Part shown: positions 22,852 through 32,995 of the stretch, piece by piece
Layout of the letters: every line of letters starts with the position of its first letter
Position numbering within the stretch: the first letter of the stretch is position 1
NCBI GenBank assembly: GCA_032622095.1
Contig: CP136069.1
Location: 88,560,958-88,624,957 of the forward strand
Source: Siphonodentalium dalli
Taxonomy: Eukaryota; Mollusca; Scaphopoda; Gadilida; Siphonodentaliidae
Length of the DNA stretch: 64,000 nt
Reading direction: 5' to 3'
The notes under the pieces: model-generated
Seen by the model: only the letters and a program-made list of their open reading frames with translations
What the model was told of the DNA's origin: nothing
Databases searched by the model: none
Program-made: the position numbers and the translations under genes

Positions 22852-22995
22852 TAGTAGGGCGGCTAAGTGTAAACTTATGGTCAAATCGTTCAGTTGGTGA
22901 TACAAGCATGAAACTTGGTATGCATGATCAATATATAGTACTAAAACAAATTGCTCGACAAACCAATCAAAATGGCCACCGGATTCAAGATGGCC
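22852..22995 (+). repeat. Left terminal inverted repeat
   Basis: It pairs with 26425-26572 with scattered mismatches. It ends in an AAGATGGCCGCCATTTT word that is partly self-complementary. Confidence 0.85.
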
Positions 22996-23224
22996 GCCAT
23001 TTTTCAAAATACACTAACCACTTTTCGGTTCTTTCTTTGTTACGATATATAAGTAAATCATCCCTTTAAATGTTGCGTTATCATAAGTATGCAAAAATAT
23101 TATTATTTTTCGGAATTTGTAGATTATTTTTACAGGGTTTTTTTCCTCAAAATTCTTCAAAAAAATAGAGGAGCACAAACATGGTCACGATGTGCTTATG
23201 ACTTTTTCAGACACAGTTAGTTCT

Positions 23225-26127
23225 GTACTATCCCAAGCTTGTAAATATAATTGAGCGCTACAATTGCTGGAGCAGCAGAAATCATTCGTAAACATATGCT
23301 TGAACATCGTACCAAATTTGACAACAAGTTCTGCAATTTGTATGTATGATCGAGCATGGTGCTGACATCAAGTCACAGCTTACAAATGGTGCAACAAAGT
23401 CTGATTTAGCAATCGCGCAGTTATTACAAATCTACTATTTCTCATCTAGATATAAGGACAAAGCCTTTTATCATCGCCATGCACTGTCAAGACTGTGAAA
23501 CACCATTCCCTATATACACTGGCATCACTTTGTATGCAAAAAACAAGGAAACGAAACCTGATTTTACATGTTCTATAAAAACTGACTGAGTATATCGTAT
23601 GATCATGTCATGGACATCTCAAACCAGCTTGGAGAGGTTGTTGTTAAACAGTATCAAACAGATGGAGTTGTGTGTCCATCTATATTGAGAAAAGGCGTGT
23701 TCACCACATCTGCTTTGGACAATATTGACCATGCACAACCCTACATCAACTACCAGCTCATCATCTTTCCACGGGACAAATATTTCTATGTTTCAGTATC
23801 CGCATCCAGATAATCAAGGCGAGCAGCAACATATTGACTTCAGTTCTGGAAAAACTGGAAAAACGAAACAAATCCCACATCTTCTAGACTCGTATACAAA
23901 TGTTCCACCTGTCTATTTAAAAGATTTAAAGCCAAACCCACCAACCAACACCGGCTTTGATCTACCTGGTTCAACTGTTTTTTTCAAAAACATCTTCGGC
24001 TGAATTATGAGTGGTTGAAAAGGTCCCGTCAACAGAAGTACATCAATAACGTGGCCAGCTCTTCATGCGACTCAAAAGAGAGGTCATCAGTTTGATGTAG
24101 CAATAACTTCAATGTTACCTCTGTTGTGTGATCAGGCTCACTCATTAACCACGATAAAACATTGCATGCACAAAATTAATGAATCGGTTCAACTTCTAAA
24201 CTCAGAACGGACTGCAGACCAGCCTCTGTATGCATTGGATAAGCAGATACAGTGGCAGTGGTCAGACTTATATGGTGAGGACAAATATGCTGTTATGCTT
24301 GGAGGGTTACATCTGGAATTAGATGCTCTAAAAATGGTTGGTTCAGTGCTTCTGGATAGCGACTGGACGAGTGCTCTTGTAGAAGCAGGTATAGCAAGCC
24401 CAAGCTCAGCAGATTCATTCATCAAAGTTTCACGTATTATAAAAACGCGACAGGCAAATCAGATAACAGCACGTAGTCTGTTCAAACTCATGAAATTTGC
24501 AGACTCAGAATACTGCAGTCGGGATTTATCCGATGTTGATAGTACGCACTCAAATTTCAATGACTGGTGTAGAAGTAAATGTGCATTTCTGGAGTTTGGT
24601 GCTTGACATTGAATTGACAATATTTTACTGCTACCTATTCACCTCAGAGACATGATGACAATAGAGAAGAAACATCCCAGCATAGCAATTGAATTTCATA
24701 GAGGGAACTTTGTTGTACACAAGACTGAAAGAAACTTCTCAAGTATGGCAATAAACCAGGCCCATGAACAGCACAATGCAGTCGTGAACGGGGATGGAGG
24801 AGCAATTGGGATAACTGAGGATGAAGCACATTCAACAGATGGATGGTAGCTAGTCCAGAATTATGTTGCCTTATTTCTGATTATGATAATATTGCTTGTA
24901 CAAAGGATATCACATAAGAAACCAAGCATCACGAGGAGACAATTGCATATAAAAAAAAAACCTCACAGACATGACACAAGAAATGGGAAATCCGTTTTCT
25001 GATGACTCCACATACCCCTTGGCATTGGACACCAGATAAAATACAGACATATTGCCATAAATATAAGAGAACTGACATCGTGTTTGACGTGTACAAGACA
25101 AGTAGCCACAAACAGGAAACTAGGTCAACGCGCGGAAAAGGAATCAGGAGAAGGGTATCAGGATCTAGCAAAACTAGCAGACTGGCATAGCTTTCTTCAC
25201 GATGACAACAAAACAGAGCTACTAGTATTTCACTTCCTTGCTGACAAGATCATAACTGTTAATGCGGACAATGGCATTGTTGTTACCAAAAGTGAACATG
25301 TACAAAGTAACCATGAACTTGATTTGGATATTCTTGCACCATGTACACATGAAGAGGCCGATACACGGATATTTGTGGATGCAAAACACGCAGTTATCAA
25401 CCAACACAACAGCATCATAATCCAAGCCACCGAAACGGATATAGTGATTGTAGCTGTAATTGTATACCCAAATTTGAAATCATTCGGTCATAGAAAGACA
25501 TTCAGAGGGATTCCGATACATGAGATTGTTTCACCAAAATAGGTACAACAAAATGTTATGGAATTCTCTTTTCCGATGCAATTAGTAGATGTGATGTGGT
25601 ATCTGCATTTCGCGGGAAAGGAAAAAAGTCTGCATGGCAGGCATGGAATGTATTTCCAGAAGGTTTACCAATTTTCTCCAGACTTGGCAATTCTCGAGTG
25701 TCCATCACAGAACATGACATTGCAGTAATCGAGAGATTCGTTATAATAATGTACGACCGTTCAAATACATCCAATGACATTAATGAAGCCAGACTAGACT
25801 TTTTTTGCACGGAAACAGAGACCGTACAATTATATTCCACCTACAAGGTATGTGCTGTTGCAGCATTTCAAGCGAGCCGCATACGAGGCAGGGCATATAT
25901 GGGGACGATCATTGGAACGTAAACCAGCTTATTCGAGTCCTGCAGATTTGGGATGGGCAGAAAATGGCAGTCACTGGGAACCATTTTGGACGGAGCTTCC
26001 ACCATTTGCCAAATGTTGCAGTCAGTTGACCAAATGCGGTTGCAAGAAGGCGTATAGTGGGCGATGCACATGCTACCATATTGGGCTTCCATGCACCACT
26101 GTATGCAGTTGTTGCTGCCAAGTTTAA
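23225..26127 (+). pseudogene. Transposon protein with PIN/XPG-like motifs and Cys-rich tail
   Basis: Broken frames recur in the order of a large uncharacterised protein family common in cnidarian and mollusc genomes. They include TPFPIYTGITLYAKN (23500), GVVCPSILRKGVFTTSALDN (23655), HNPTSTTSSSSFHG (23735), LYGEDKYAVMLGGLHLELDA (24112-24606), FHRGNFVVHKTERNFSSMAI (24690) and ETRSTRGKGIRRRV (25120). Next come HEEADTRIFVDAKHAV with TETDIVIVAV (25345-25460), VVSAFRGKGKKSAWQAW (25595), and a tail CCSQLTKCGCKKAYSGRCTC plus CTTVCSCCC (26010-26127). The acidic EAD and TDTD-like spacing resembles PIN/XPG-type nucleases; the tail resembles a CXC zinc-binding repeat. At least five frameshifts, several stops and an apparent internal deletion near 25020 make it non-functional. 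The best intact block is 24112-24606. Confidence 0.8.
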
Positions 26128-26424
26128 AAGACTCTAAGAACTGAGAGTAATGAATGTGTGTAGTTATCCCAGTACTAACATCATAAATAGTGAGGTTAAA
26201 TTGTTTGAAATTGAATTTTTTTTTCACAATTTGAAAGTTAAGTTATATAAAAATGCCAAAATTTTGAAACGAAACAGCTAATTTGTTACAATATATTGTT
26301 TTAATATACTGAGGTTGTGTTTTAATTTCAATTCAACCTTTAGAAATGACATAAGATCTCTTGTTTGAGTGATACATCGATAAAATCAGTTAACTTTTCA
26401 AAATTCGAAAACTGACGTAGCTGA

Positions 26425-26572
26425 AAATGGCGGCCATCTTAAAAATGGCGGCCATCTTGGATTTTCGCGTGGTTTGTCGAACAATATTGTTTAGTGGCCC
26501 ATACTGATCATTCGTGCCAAAGTTCATGCTTGTATCACCAAGTTAACGATTTTACACTTAGCCGCCCTACTA
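26425..26572 (-). repeat. Right terminal inverted repeat
   Basis: Reverse complement of the left end. It contains two tandem AAAATGGCGGCCATCTT words and ends GCCGCCCTACTA. Confidence 0.85.
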
Positions 26573-27420
26573 CTTGGTATTAGCACTACTTAAAGGTGCA
26601 TCGGTCTTTGGTATAGATATATCACGTATAAGGGGTGGGTCCATATCCTACACATAGGCATCTGCTTATGCCTGGGTACAATGCTATATGGCATACATAT
26701 ATCGGCCTTGGTCCATGGCCTACACATATGGGCATGTGTCCATGGCCAACATACAGTGCCATGTGTGTGGGCTATTTATAGGCGCCTCCACCCTTACCTT
26801 CATATATGTGGCATCGGTTCAATATATATGTATAGGTTGATCTGTCACATAACTGTCCCACATGTTCATACCTGAATCCATGGTGTACTAATGCATTGTG
26901 CATCGGACTTGGTATATGGTATCTGAGTACATGGGCACTTGGGTATTTGAACCATGCAACCGTGTCATGGTCCTTGAAAATGCAGCTTAGGTATCATACA
27001 TGTATAATGGGCTGGGTCCATCACCATGGAGTATACTACTGTATTTCTATAACACGGCATCGCTCCATTGCGGCCTTGGTGACCAGGTATAACCCGTCTA
27101 ACATCGTGGTTAAATGGTGTATGCCTAGTCTATAGATGCCTGGATCCAAGGCCAATATATAAGGGCTTATATGAAGCGGTCTGGTTCATGGACTATACAT
27201 ATCCTAGTCTATATGTATGGCCATGGGTCCTATGACCATGTCTATGTGCCTGGGTCCTAACCCAACTATTGTAGGCTAGGTCCATGGCTAAGATATTGGT
27301 GGCTGGCCCTATGCTCTTCATATATAGTAGAGTGGGTTCGTGACTTACATTATATATCTAGCTGTGTTGGCCTATGGCTTATATAACTATTATGGTCATG
27401 CCTCATATAAAATATAAGCA
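26573..27420. repeat. Degenerate CATATGG/CCATGG-rich satellite, right part
   Basis: Irregular repetition of GGTCCATGGCCTACACATAT-type words (26705, 26735, 27190, 27285). There is no clean period, no gene, and the open frames are short. Confidence 0.55.
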
Positions 27421-27539
27421 ATGACTTTTCAACTCTCACTTTGAATTCCCGATATCTGAACTGGTGGAACATAACGGATAATTGTACCCATATGGAAACT
27501 AAATTTGTAGCACGTCCTGGTTAGGCTCACATTAACACC

Positions 27540-27965
27540 ATAAAACGAGTTTAGTTAAAACTACCATAATATCAGTGAATTTTTGGTATTTCGGGTGTGA
27601 CCCTGGCAACAGACACCACTCATATAAGTAAGAATTATATGGTACTGTTTTCAGCCAGCTCAACACTAACAACAACTATTATCATGTCAACATAAAAGTG
27701 CTATTTGGTGTAGTTTAGTTTGTTAAAGCAACCATAATATCAGTCATATGTGCATTTTTATATTCTGGGGCGTGCCCATAGCAACCGTCACCACCTGTAA
27801 GTAAAACATTTAGAAGTTTGTCAGTCAGGTCAAAACTGACAACAATTGTTTTCACCATAAAAATCGTACACGACGTAATTTAGTTTTTTAGAACTCACAT
27901 AATATCAGTCATCTGCATTAATTCGATGCCGGGTAGTTGCCTAGCAACCGTTGTTAAGAGCATGT
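27540..27965. repeat. Tandem repeat, period about 165 bp
   Basis: ATAATATCAGTSA recurs at about 27567, 27733 and 27900, each followed some 40 bases later by a GGCAACAG, ATAGCAACCG or CTAGCAACCG word. The last unit contains GTTGCCTAGCAACCG, a palindrome. Confidence 0.65.
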
Positions 27966-28149
27966 TGCGAATATAGCCACGTGTGAAAATGAGCAGTAGT
28001 GTATAAGAAACATATGTGCCAAGTGTCATGCTTTTATCACCCTTTTCACAGGTGTGGTGTTTTCTACAACAACCGCTTGGACTAGCAGAAGAGCAAATTG
28101 TGACGGGAGCCAGTTTATGGGGTAGTTATGTTTTTACACGTATTGGCCA

Positions 28150-28715
28150 CTTATCATATAGTCCATGAGCCAGGCTCCCCAAAAATGGAGAGTGGTACCA
28201 ATTTGGTGGGCAAATTCTACCAACAGTTTTTTGAAATCTCATAGTCTGAAGTTTATGTCAGTGCTGGGGCACACTGGGGCAGTGTAGCTTAGTGTGGAAA
28301 TGTGTGTTTCCATGGCAACGGAGTGTGTTTTTGACGGTATAAAACATATGCCTATAATGGTCTATACCAAGAACGTTTAATGCAGTAACTCTATATTGGC
28401 ATTGATATGGGGTGCTATCCTTGGTGGGGTTTAATTTGACACTGGAGATTTCACCACTATATGTCAAGGTCAAATACAAAGGTCAAGGTCATTGACCAAA
28501 ATATTAGCTTTTTCATATCGGGTCATACATTTTCTACCCACTGAGTTTATATATCAATTTTGAATACGTTAACTTTACTCGGAAATAATCTAGAGCATAT
28601 AGGCTACACGGAGAACTGTGTTCTAGTTGCAACTGACAAGCCAGTCATTAGATAACGACCTCTAAACTTTGTGGCCATTTTCCAAAATAGGTGAAAATCA
28701 GTTATTTCCCAAAAT
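28150..28715 (+). repeat. Left arm of a ~560-bp imperfect inverted repeat
   Basis: From AGTCCATGAGCCAGG to GTGAAAATC..GTTATTTCCC it is mirrored at 34440-35005 at roughly 80 percent identity by eye. It contains GTTTCCATGGCAAC at 28306-28319 and AAGGTCAAGGTCATTGACC. Confidence 0.8.
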
Positions 28716-28719
28716 ATCG

Positions 28720-29720
28720 TGCTTTTGTGTATATTATAGTTATTTACTTATCTGGGTCCGTTATGGGTTGAATTGTGAATTTATTGACTAAAGCACGAAA
28801 CTTATATAAATATATACTTAGTTATAGGGAAAATGTTTTGGAGGGCATGCCCAGGAGGGGGTGGTGTCAAATAACATTATAAACCCAGGTTTCCGAGACG
28901 ACACCATATATTTGAAGAAAAAAAAAAAATGCCGCTTTTGAGAATCAACGAATCTTGATTTGTTTTTGTATGGCACATTTTAGTCACATTTTAATCTCCA
29001 TTTTACGTACTACATTGTTGTGGTAATTGTGACAGTACATAAGCGACGATGCATTACCATCAAGACCAAAATAACTGCAATTTTGTGATTTTAGTAACTA
29101 AATCATGAAACTTCACATATGTGTTCCGTAGTTATAATGGACACTTTTTGGGGGGTGCTCAATGAGAGGTCTGACAAACTGTCGAGATAAAATCTGGTTT
29201 CCATGGCAACGGCAAATATTATTATTGAAAATCCAACTGCTGGAAACCTGAGCCTAATTTTGTTTGAAGAAATGATGTGAACTCATATTGCCATTAAGGA
29301 TCCACCAATGGACTGGGCTATATTCCTTGTAGGGTCACGATAAATTGCTACAGTCGATGTCATTGGAAAAAAGTTATATTTGGTCTATTTTTTATAATTT
29401 GGCTCATATTCCACTACCTCTAGTACATGTAGGTTAGTCATAAAAGCAATCCCCATCATCATGCATAACTTTGTGGTAATATATGACTCAAGATTCATTA
29501 CCCTTGAGATACAATCAGAACAAAATAAACACGATTTGTGACATTAACAAAAGCACGATACTGCACTTATCTGTTTCTTGGTTATAGTGGAAACTGTTTA
29601 GAGGGGGGCCGTGCCTAGCTGCGTGGTCATATATCCAGATAAAATATAGTTCCCATGTCAATGACATTAACTATTTGGGGAACAGTCGAAAAAGCAAAAG
29701 CTTACACTGGGCAATCTGAC
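28720..29720. repeat. Irregular long-period tandem repeat
   Basis: Three related blocks start with an AAAGCACGAAACTT-like word and a TTATAGTGGAAACTGTTTGGAGG-like word near 28790, 29100 and 29560. A second GTTTCCATGGCAAC lies at 29197-29210. No gene. Confidence 0.5.
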
Positions 29721-29849
29721 GAGCCTTGTATTTATACAGACACACATGTCACGATCAAACCCGACTTAAGGGTTTCCACATCTGAGCTATCTTAGGAAGT
29801 GGAAAGTCAACACACACCTACATAGAAAAATAGTTAATTGTTAACCCTT

Positions 29850-29935
29850 TGAACCCGATACGCTAAAATATTAGCGTAACTCCTATTTTACATCAACCCT
29901 TTACGCTAATATATTAGCGTAGAGAATATTAGCGT
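29850..29935. repeat. Clustered AGCGTAA/TTACGCT palindromes
   Basis: TTAACCCTTTGAACCC is followed by ACGCTAAAATATTAGCGT and a perfect 18-bp palindrome ACGCTAATATATTAGCGT (29903-29920), then further TATTAGCGTAGAGA repeats. The TTAACCC start resembles the ends of TTAA elements, but no partner end was found. Confidence 0.6.
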
Positions 29936-30138
29936 AGAGACAAGTGTTTTAGTAATCTTTGTTTTCATATCCAAAAAAAAAAAACACTCTCAGAGGATGA
30001 TATGTTCAATGAAAGCACTGATAATTGGCAAATTAGCTATCGCAACACCACGTATTGCATACAGATAAATAAAACGGCATTTAGGCGGTTAAATTCACCA
30101 TTACTATCACGTGACAGCCATGTGTCTAATATAGGGGG

Positions 30139-30201
30139 AGAGAGAGAGATATAAACCTCTCTCTCTCTCTCTCTCTCACGCACACACACACACACATCCC
30201 C

Positions 30202-30235
<34 letters not shown>

Positions 30236-30266
30236 CCTCACCCACACACACACACACACACACACA
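30139..30266. repeat. Compound (GA/CT)n-(CA)n microsatellite
   Basis: Alternating CT and CA tracts, seen directly. The minus-strand open frame over it is composition-driven. Confidence 0.95.
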
Positions 30267-30507
30267 TGTCATAAACAGAGAATATATAACACTATTGTAG
30301 TATCATTGTTTATGTTGGAAAATGTATATTCATATGCATGTTCATCGGAAAATAAATATTATGTTCATAAGTCCAATTAATGCCGATTCCAGTTATAGAT
30401 TCACCATGCAAGATAATTATGCAAAATATTTGTTATTAGAGAAAACGTAGCCATACTACTATGTGGATTAAATGCTTCCTATCTGGGCGTGCGTGCGTCG
30501 GTATGAG

Positions 30508-30645
30508 GCTGATACAGACCCTGGCGCATGCATACGGACCCTGACTTTTGTACGGACCCCCGAATGCTACGGACCCTGGCTTATACGGACCTCGGCTCAT
30601 ACGGGCCCTGGCTTATACGGACCCCATACTGATATGGACCTCAAT
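30508..30645. repeat. Short tandem repeat, ACGGACCCTGGCTTAT unit
   Basis: Six to seven degenerate copies of TACGGACCCTGGCTTA at 16-24 base intervals. Function unknown. Confidence 0.75.
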
Positions 30646-31325
30646 TAAAATATGCAATTTTATTTATATTTTACTTTATTTAAATATATTAACATAACAT
30701 TTTAGGCCTGTGATTGAAGGATACAATATATACTGACGCAGCTGGTTTTATCTAGTATCTGTATACATGTATGTTCGAATATGTGTCTGTCTGCATGTCC
30801 ACTATATATAGAAAATAATGAGGCCATCTACAGGACTAAGGCCCGTTCCAAACGACGGATTTTTGTCGACTCGAATCTAATTGTATTAAATCCGTCGGTG
30901 ATGCGACTGCGGTCAGTTTTGTTGCAGACGGACGCATCTTCGTCGCGTCGAATCTAATACATCGGTCGATTTATTTAAAGGTGGATTCCCGGTTACCGTC
31001 ACAAAATGGTCACACGTAGATATAGAGGCCACGCGAATATATGTGCACATGAATACGAGGATGTATATACATGTAGTACATACATATATATAATATTATA
31101 TTGTATCTCACGTGACTTTGTTATTGAAATCAAGCTTTCCGATTGGTTGGCTACTCGACTCTATTAGTCGTAGTTGTATACTACGCCTTCAAGTCTCTCC
31201 CATCGTGCACTATGCATATGTAGTTTTGACTACTACAAATAGTAACGAACACTACATCAAACTTTGTTCTGAAACTACTTGTTATTTCGCCGCTGATCCA
31301 AATTAAAGCTTCAGTAAGGCGAAAA
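30646..31325. other. No gene seen
   Basis: AT-rich region. GGATTTTTGTCGACTCGAAT and CGTCGCGTCGAATCTAATAC (30855, 30940) form a loose direct repeat. Confidence 0.45.
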
Positions 31326-31433
31326 ATACATACAGGCTTACATTATGTAGAGCAGCATTAAATACATACCGGCTTACATTATGTAGAGCATCATTAAATA
31401 CATACCGGCTTACATTATGTAGAGCAGCATTAA
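31326..31433. repeat. 36-bp tandem repeat, three copies
   Basis: Units start at 31326, 31362 and 31398, each ATACATACCGGCTTACATTA..., with only two substitutions among the three. The array is recent. Confidence 0.95.
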
Positions 31434-31522
31434 ATGTATGTATCCATTCTATGGCAAAAAATGGTGTTTGCCCACTGGTTTGCCTTTAATTTCTGCATTT
31501 GTTCGATACAATATAATAATTA

Positions 31523-31651
31523 GAGCATGACTTGTCGTGAAATACGCCGATATAGTGCATAGTGCGGTTGTGTAGTTCACTCCGCTTCGCGTCGTGAACT
31601 ACACAACCTCACTATGCACTATATCGGCGTATTTCACTCCAAGCCATGCTC
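31523..31651. repeat. Long hairpin, 44-bp near-perfect stem
   Basis: Stem 31537-31580 pairs with 31594-31637 with a single mismatch around a 13-base loop. Weaker pairing extends to AGAGCATG..CATGCTCT. No gene. Confidence 0.9.
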
Positions 31652-31671
31652 TATTTATATTTATGCTCATA

Positions 31672-31740
31672 GTTAACTATGCCAAAATAGTGGTCTCGTG
31701 ACTATTCCTCCTCGATGACCACTATTTTGGCATAGTTAAC
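31672..31740. repeat. 24-bp perfect stem hairpin
   Basis: The arms (GTTAACTATGCCAAAATAGT...) at 31672-31695 and 31717-31740 flank a 21-base loop. The right arm ends at the TTAA used by the inserted element at 31736-32091. Confidence 0.9.
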
Positions 31741-32091
31741 CCTTTACCCAACAGAAGGGCCCTGTGCCAATGCATTCTCTTATATATGCGAGTCGACCAT
31801 AGGTCGTCTCGCATATATAAGAGAATGCATTGGCTTAACACATTACAAATTAAAAAATTGTTAAAGAATGTAAGAAAAAATGGTAAAAAGTGTTAAAAAA
31901 AAGATTTTTTTTAGGCCAATGCATTCTCTTATAAGAGAATGCATTGGCACAGGGCATAACTGTAACTATCACAATGTGGTCAAGGAGCCGGTTCCAATGA
32001 TATCCATATTTGTATGGTTCTATTGAGACAGACCGAAGATATTTTAGGCTGTTGAAGCTTTATTTGGCCGGTTTGTTGGGTAAAGGGTCAA
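31736..32091. mobile_element. TTAA-flanked miniature element, type 2, copy B
   Basis: Same element as 19141-19540, with termini CCCTTTACCCAACA and TGTTGGGTAAAGGG. The left TSD is TTAA and the right has mutated to TCAA. Hairpin 1 is complete (31767-31833). Hairpin 2 has lost its central ~35 bases and is now a perfect 32-bp palindrome (31916-31947). Length is 348 bp without TSDs. Confidence 0.9.
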
Positions 32092-32205
32092 CGACAAGAC
32101 ATTCATTATTTATTATATTATATCGAACATTTGTGCCAATTCTCACACAATTTCTGAGTCTGATTTTGTCACATTTTTATTTACCTTGAATTTTGGAAAT
32201 CGGTC

Positions 32206-32487
32206 TCAGATTTTACAATTTACGGCAATATTTTGACGATGGCAGGGGAGCACAACTATGTCATTAGTTACATCTAACAGCATTTCTTCATGATTCATTT
32301 CTATAAATACGTCATTAGCAAAGACATTTTGGCGAAAAAAGTCAACTTGTTTAACTTCGATTAACCGGAAAAGGAAATTATAAATAACGTCCACTGGCAT
32401 TGCAAAATTAGGACTAGCCGCTTGCCAACTAAACGGACAAACTATGAAACACATTGGCTTAATATCATCGGACATTTGTAAGAGCAT
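32206..32487 (-). CDS. Unassigned 93-codon frame, possible exon
   Basis: I do not recognise this protein. The frame is compositionally protein-like (DDIKPMCFIVCPFSWQAAS, MPVDVIYNFLFRLIEVKQVD, VTNDIVVLPCHRQ), with balanced hydrophobic and acidic residues and none of the low complexity typical of chance frames here. It opens with ATG at 32487. A GTAAAT splice-donor-like hexamer follows CHRQNIA near 32222, about 12 codons before the stop, which would suit an exon. There are no neighbours to support a gene, and it lies just beyond a TTAA element. It could equally be old transposon sequence. Confidence 0.25.
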   Translation of the reverse strand: MLLQMSDDIKPMCFIVCPFSWQAASPNFAMPVDVIYNFLFRLIEVKQVDFFRQNVFANDVFIEMNHEEMLLDVTNDIVVLPCHRQNIAVNCKI

Positions 32488-32796
32488 TGCAATTCATCAA
32501 TAAATATAATGATATACCGAAATTGCAACAAATATCACACAAGGTATAGTTTGGCCGTATCTTCAGGCGGCAGCCCGATTTCGCGAAATGAGTTTGTTAC
32601 TATAAATAGAAAAAGAATAGTAGGCATGTAGGAATCCTACTGGGGTACTATCGTAAAATAGTGTAGCAGTGTGCAGCCAATCAGAATGCGAGAAAGTCAC
32701 GTGATATATGATATACTATAATAGGCGCTACAAATAAATGTTATATCGTGCAACCAAATTATACGATGCATGTAAATACAGGTATACAAGTATTAT
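32488..32796. other. No gene seen
   Basis: AT-rich, nothing recognised. Confidence 0.4.
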
Positions 32797-32995
32797 TATA
32801 AATCAGAGACTACCACCCCTACCCCTTATAATAAGGAATACCGGAATATATTAATTATTATAAATCATAGGCTACCATCCCTACCCCATCGTAATAAGTA
32901 ATAACAGTTTATATGAATTCTCATAAATCATAGGCTACCATCCCTACCCCTCATAAGTAATACCAGTTTATATGAATTATTATAAATCATTGATA
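32797..32995. repeat. ~65-bp tandem repeat, three copies
   Basis: ATAAATCATAGGCTACCATC..CCTACCCC blocks begin near 32801, 32866 and 32931, separated by AATAAGTAATACCAGTTTAT-type sequence. Confidence 0.85.

Larger units (their letters stand above)
22852..26572 (+). mobile_element. DNA transposon with long TIRs (Academ-like), inactive
   Basis: TAGTAGGGCGGCTAAGTGTA at 22852 is mirrored by its reverse complement ending at 26572. Inverted similarity runs for about 140 bases on each side, including GTGATACAAGCATGAA, TCGACAAACCA and AAGATGGCCGCC. One long decayed gene lies between. No convincing target-site duplication is visible. The superfamily name is from memory of related animal proteins and needs a search. 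Confidence 0.8.

Noticed and set aside
24189-24425. Minus-strand frame opposite the transposon protein
   Set aside because: Shadow of the plus-strand 24112-24606 frame, which carries conserved motifs.
30037-30231. Arg-Glu-rich minus-strand frame
   Set aside because: A direct translation of the GA/CT microsatellite.
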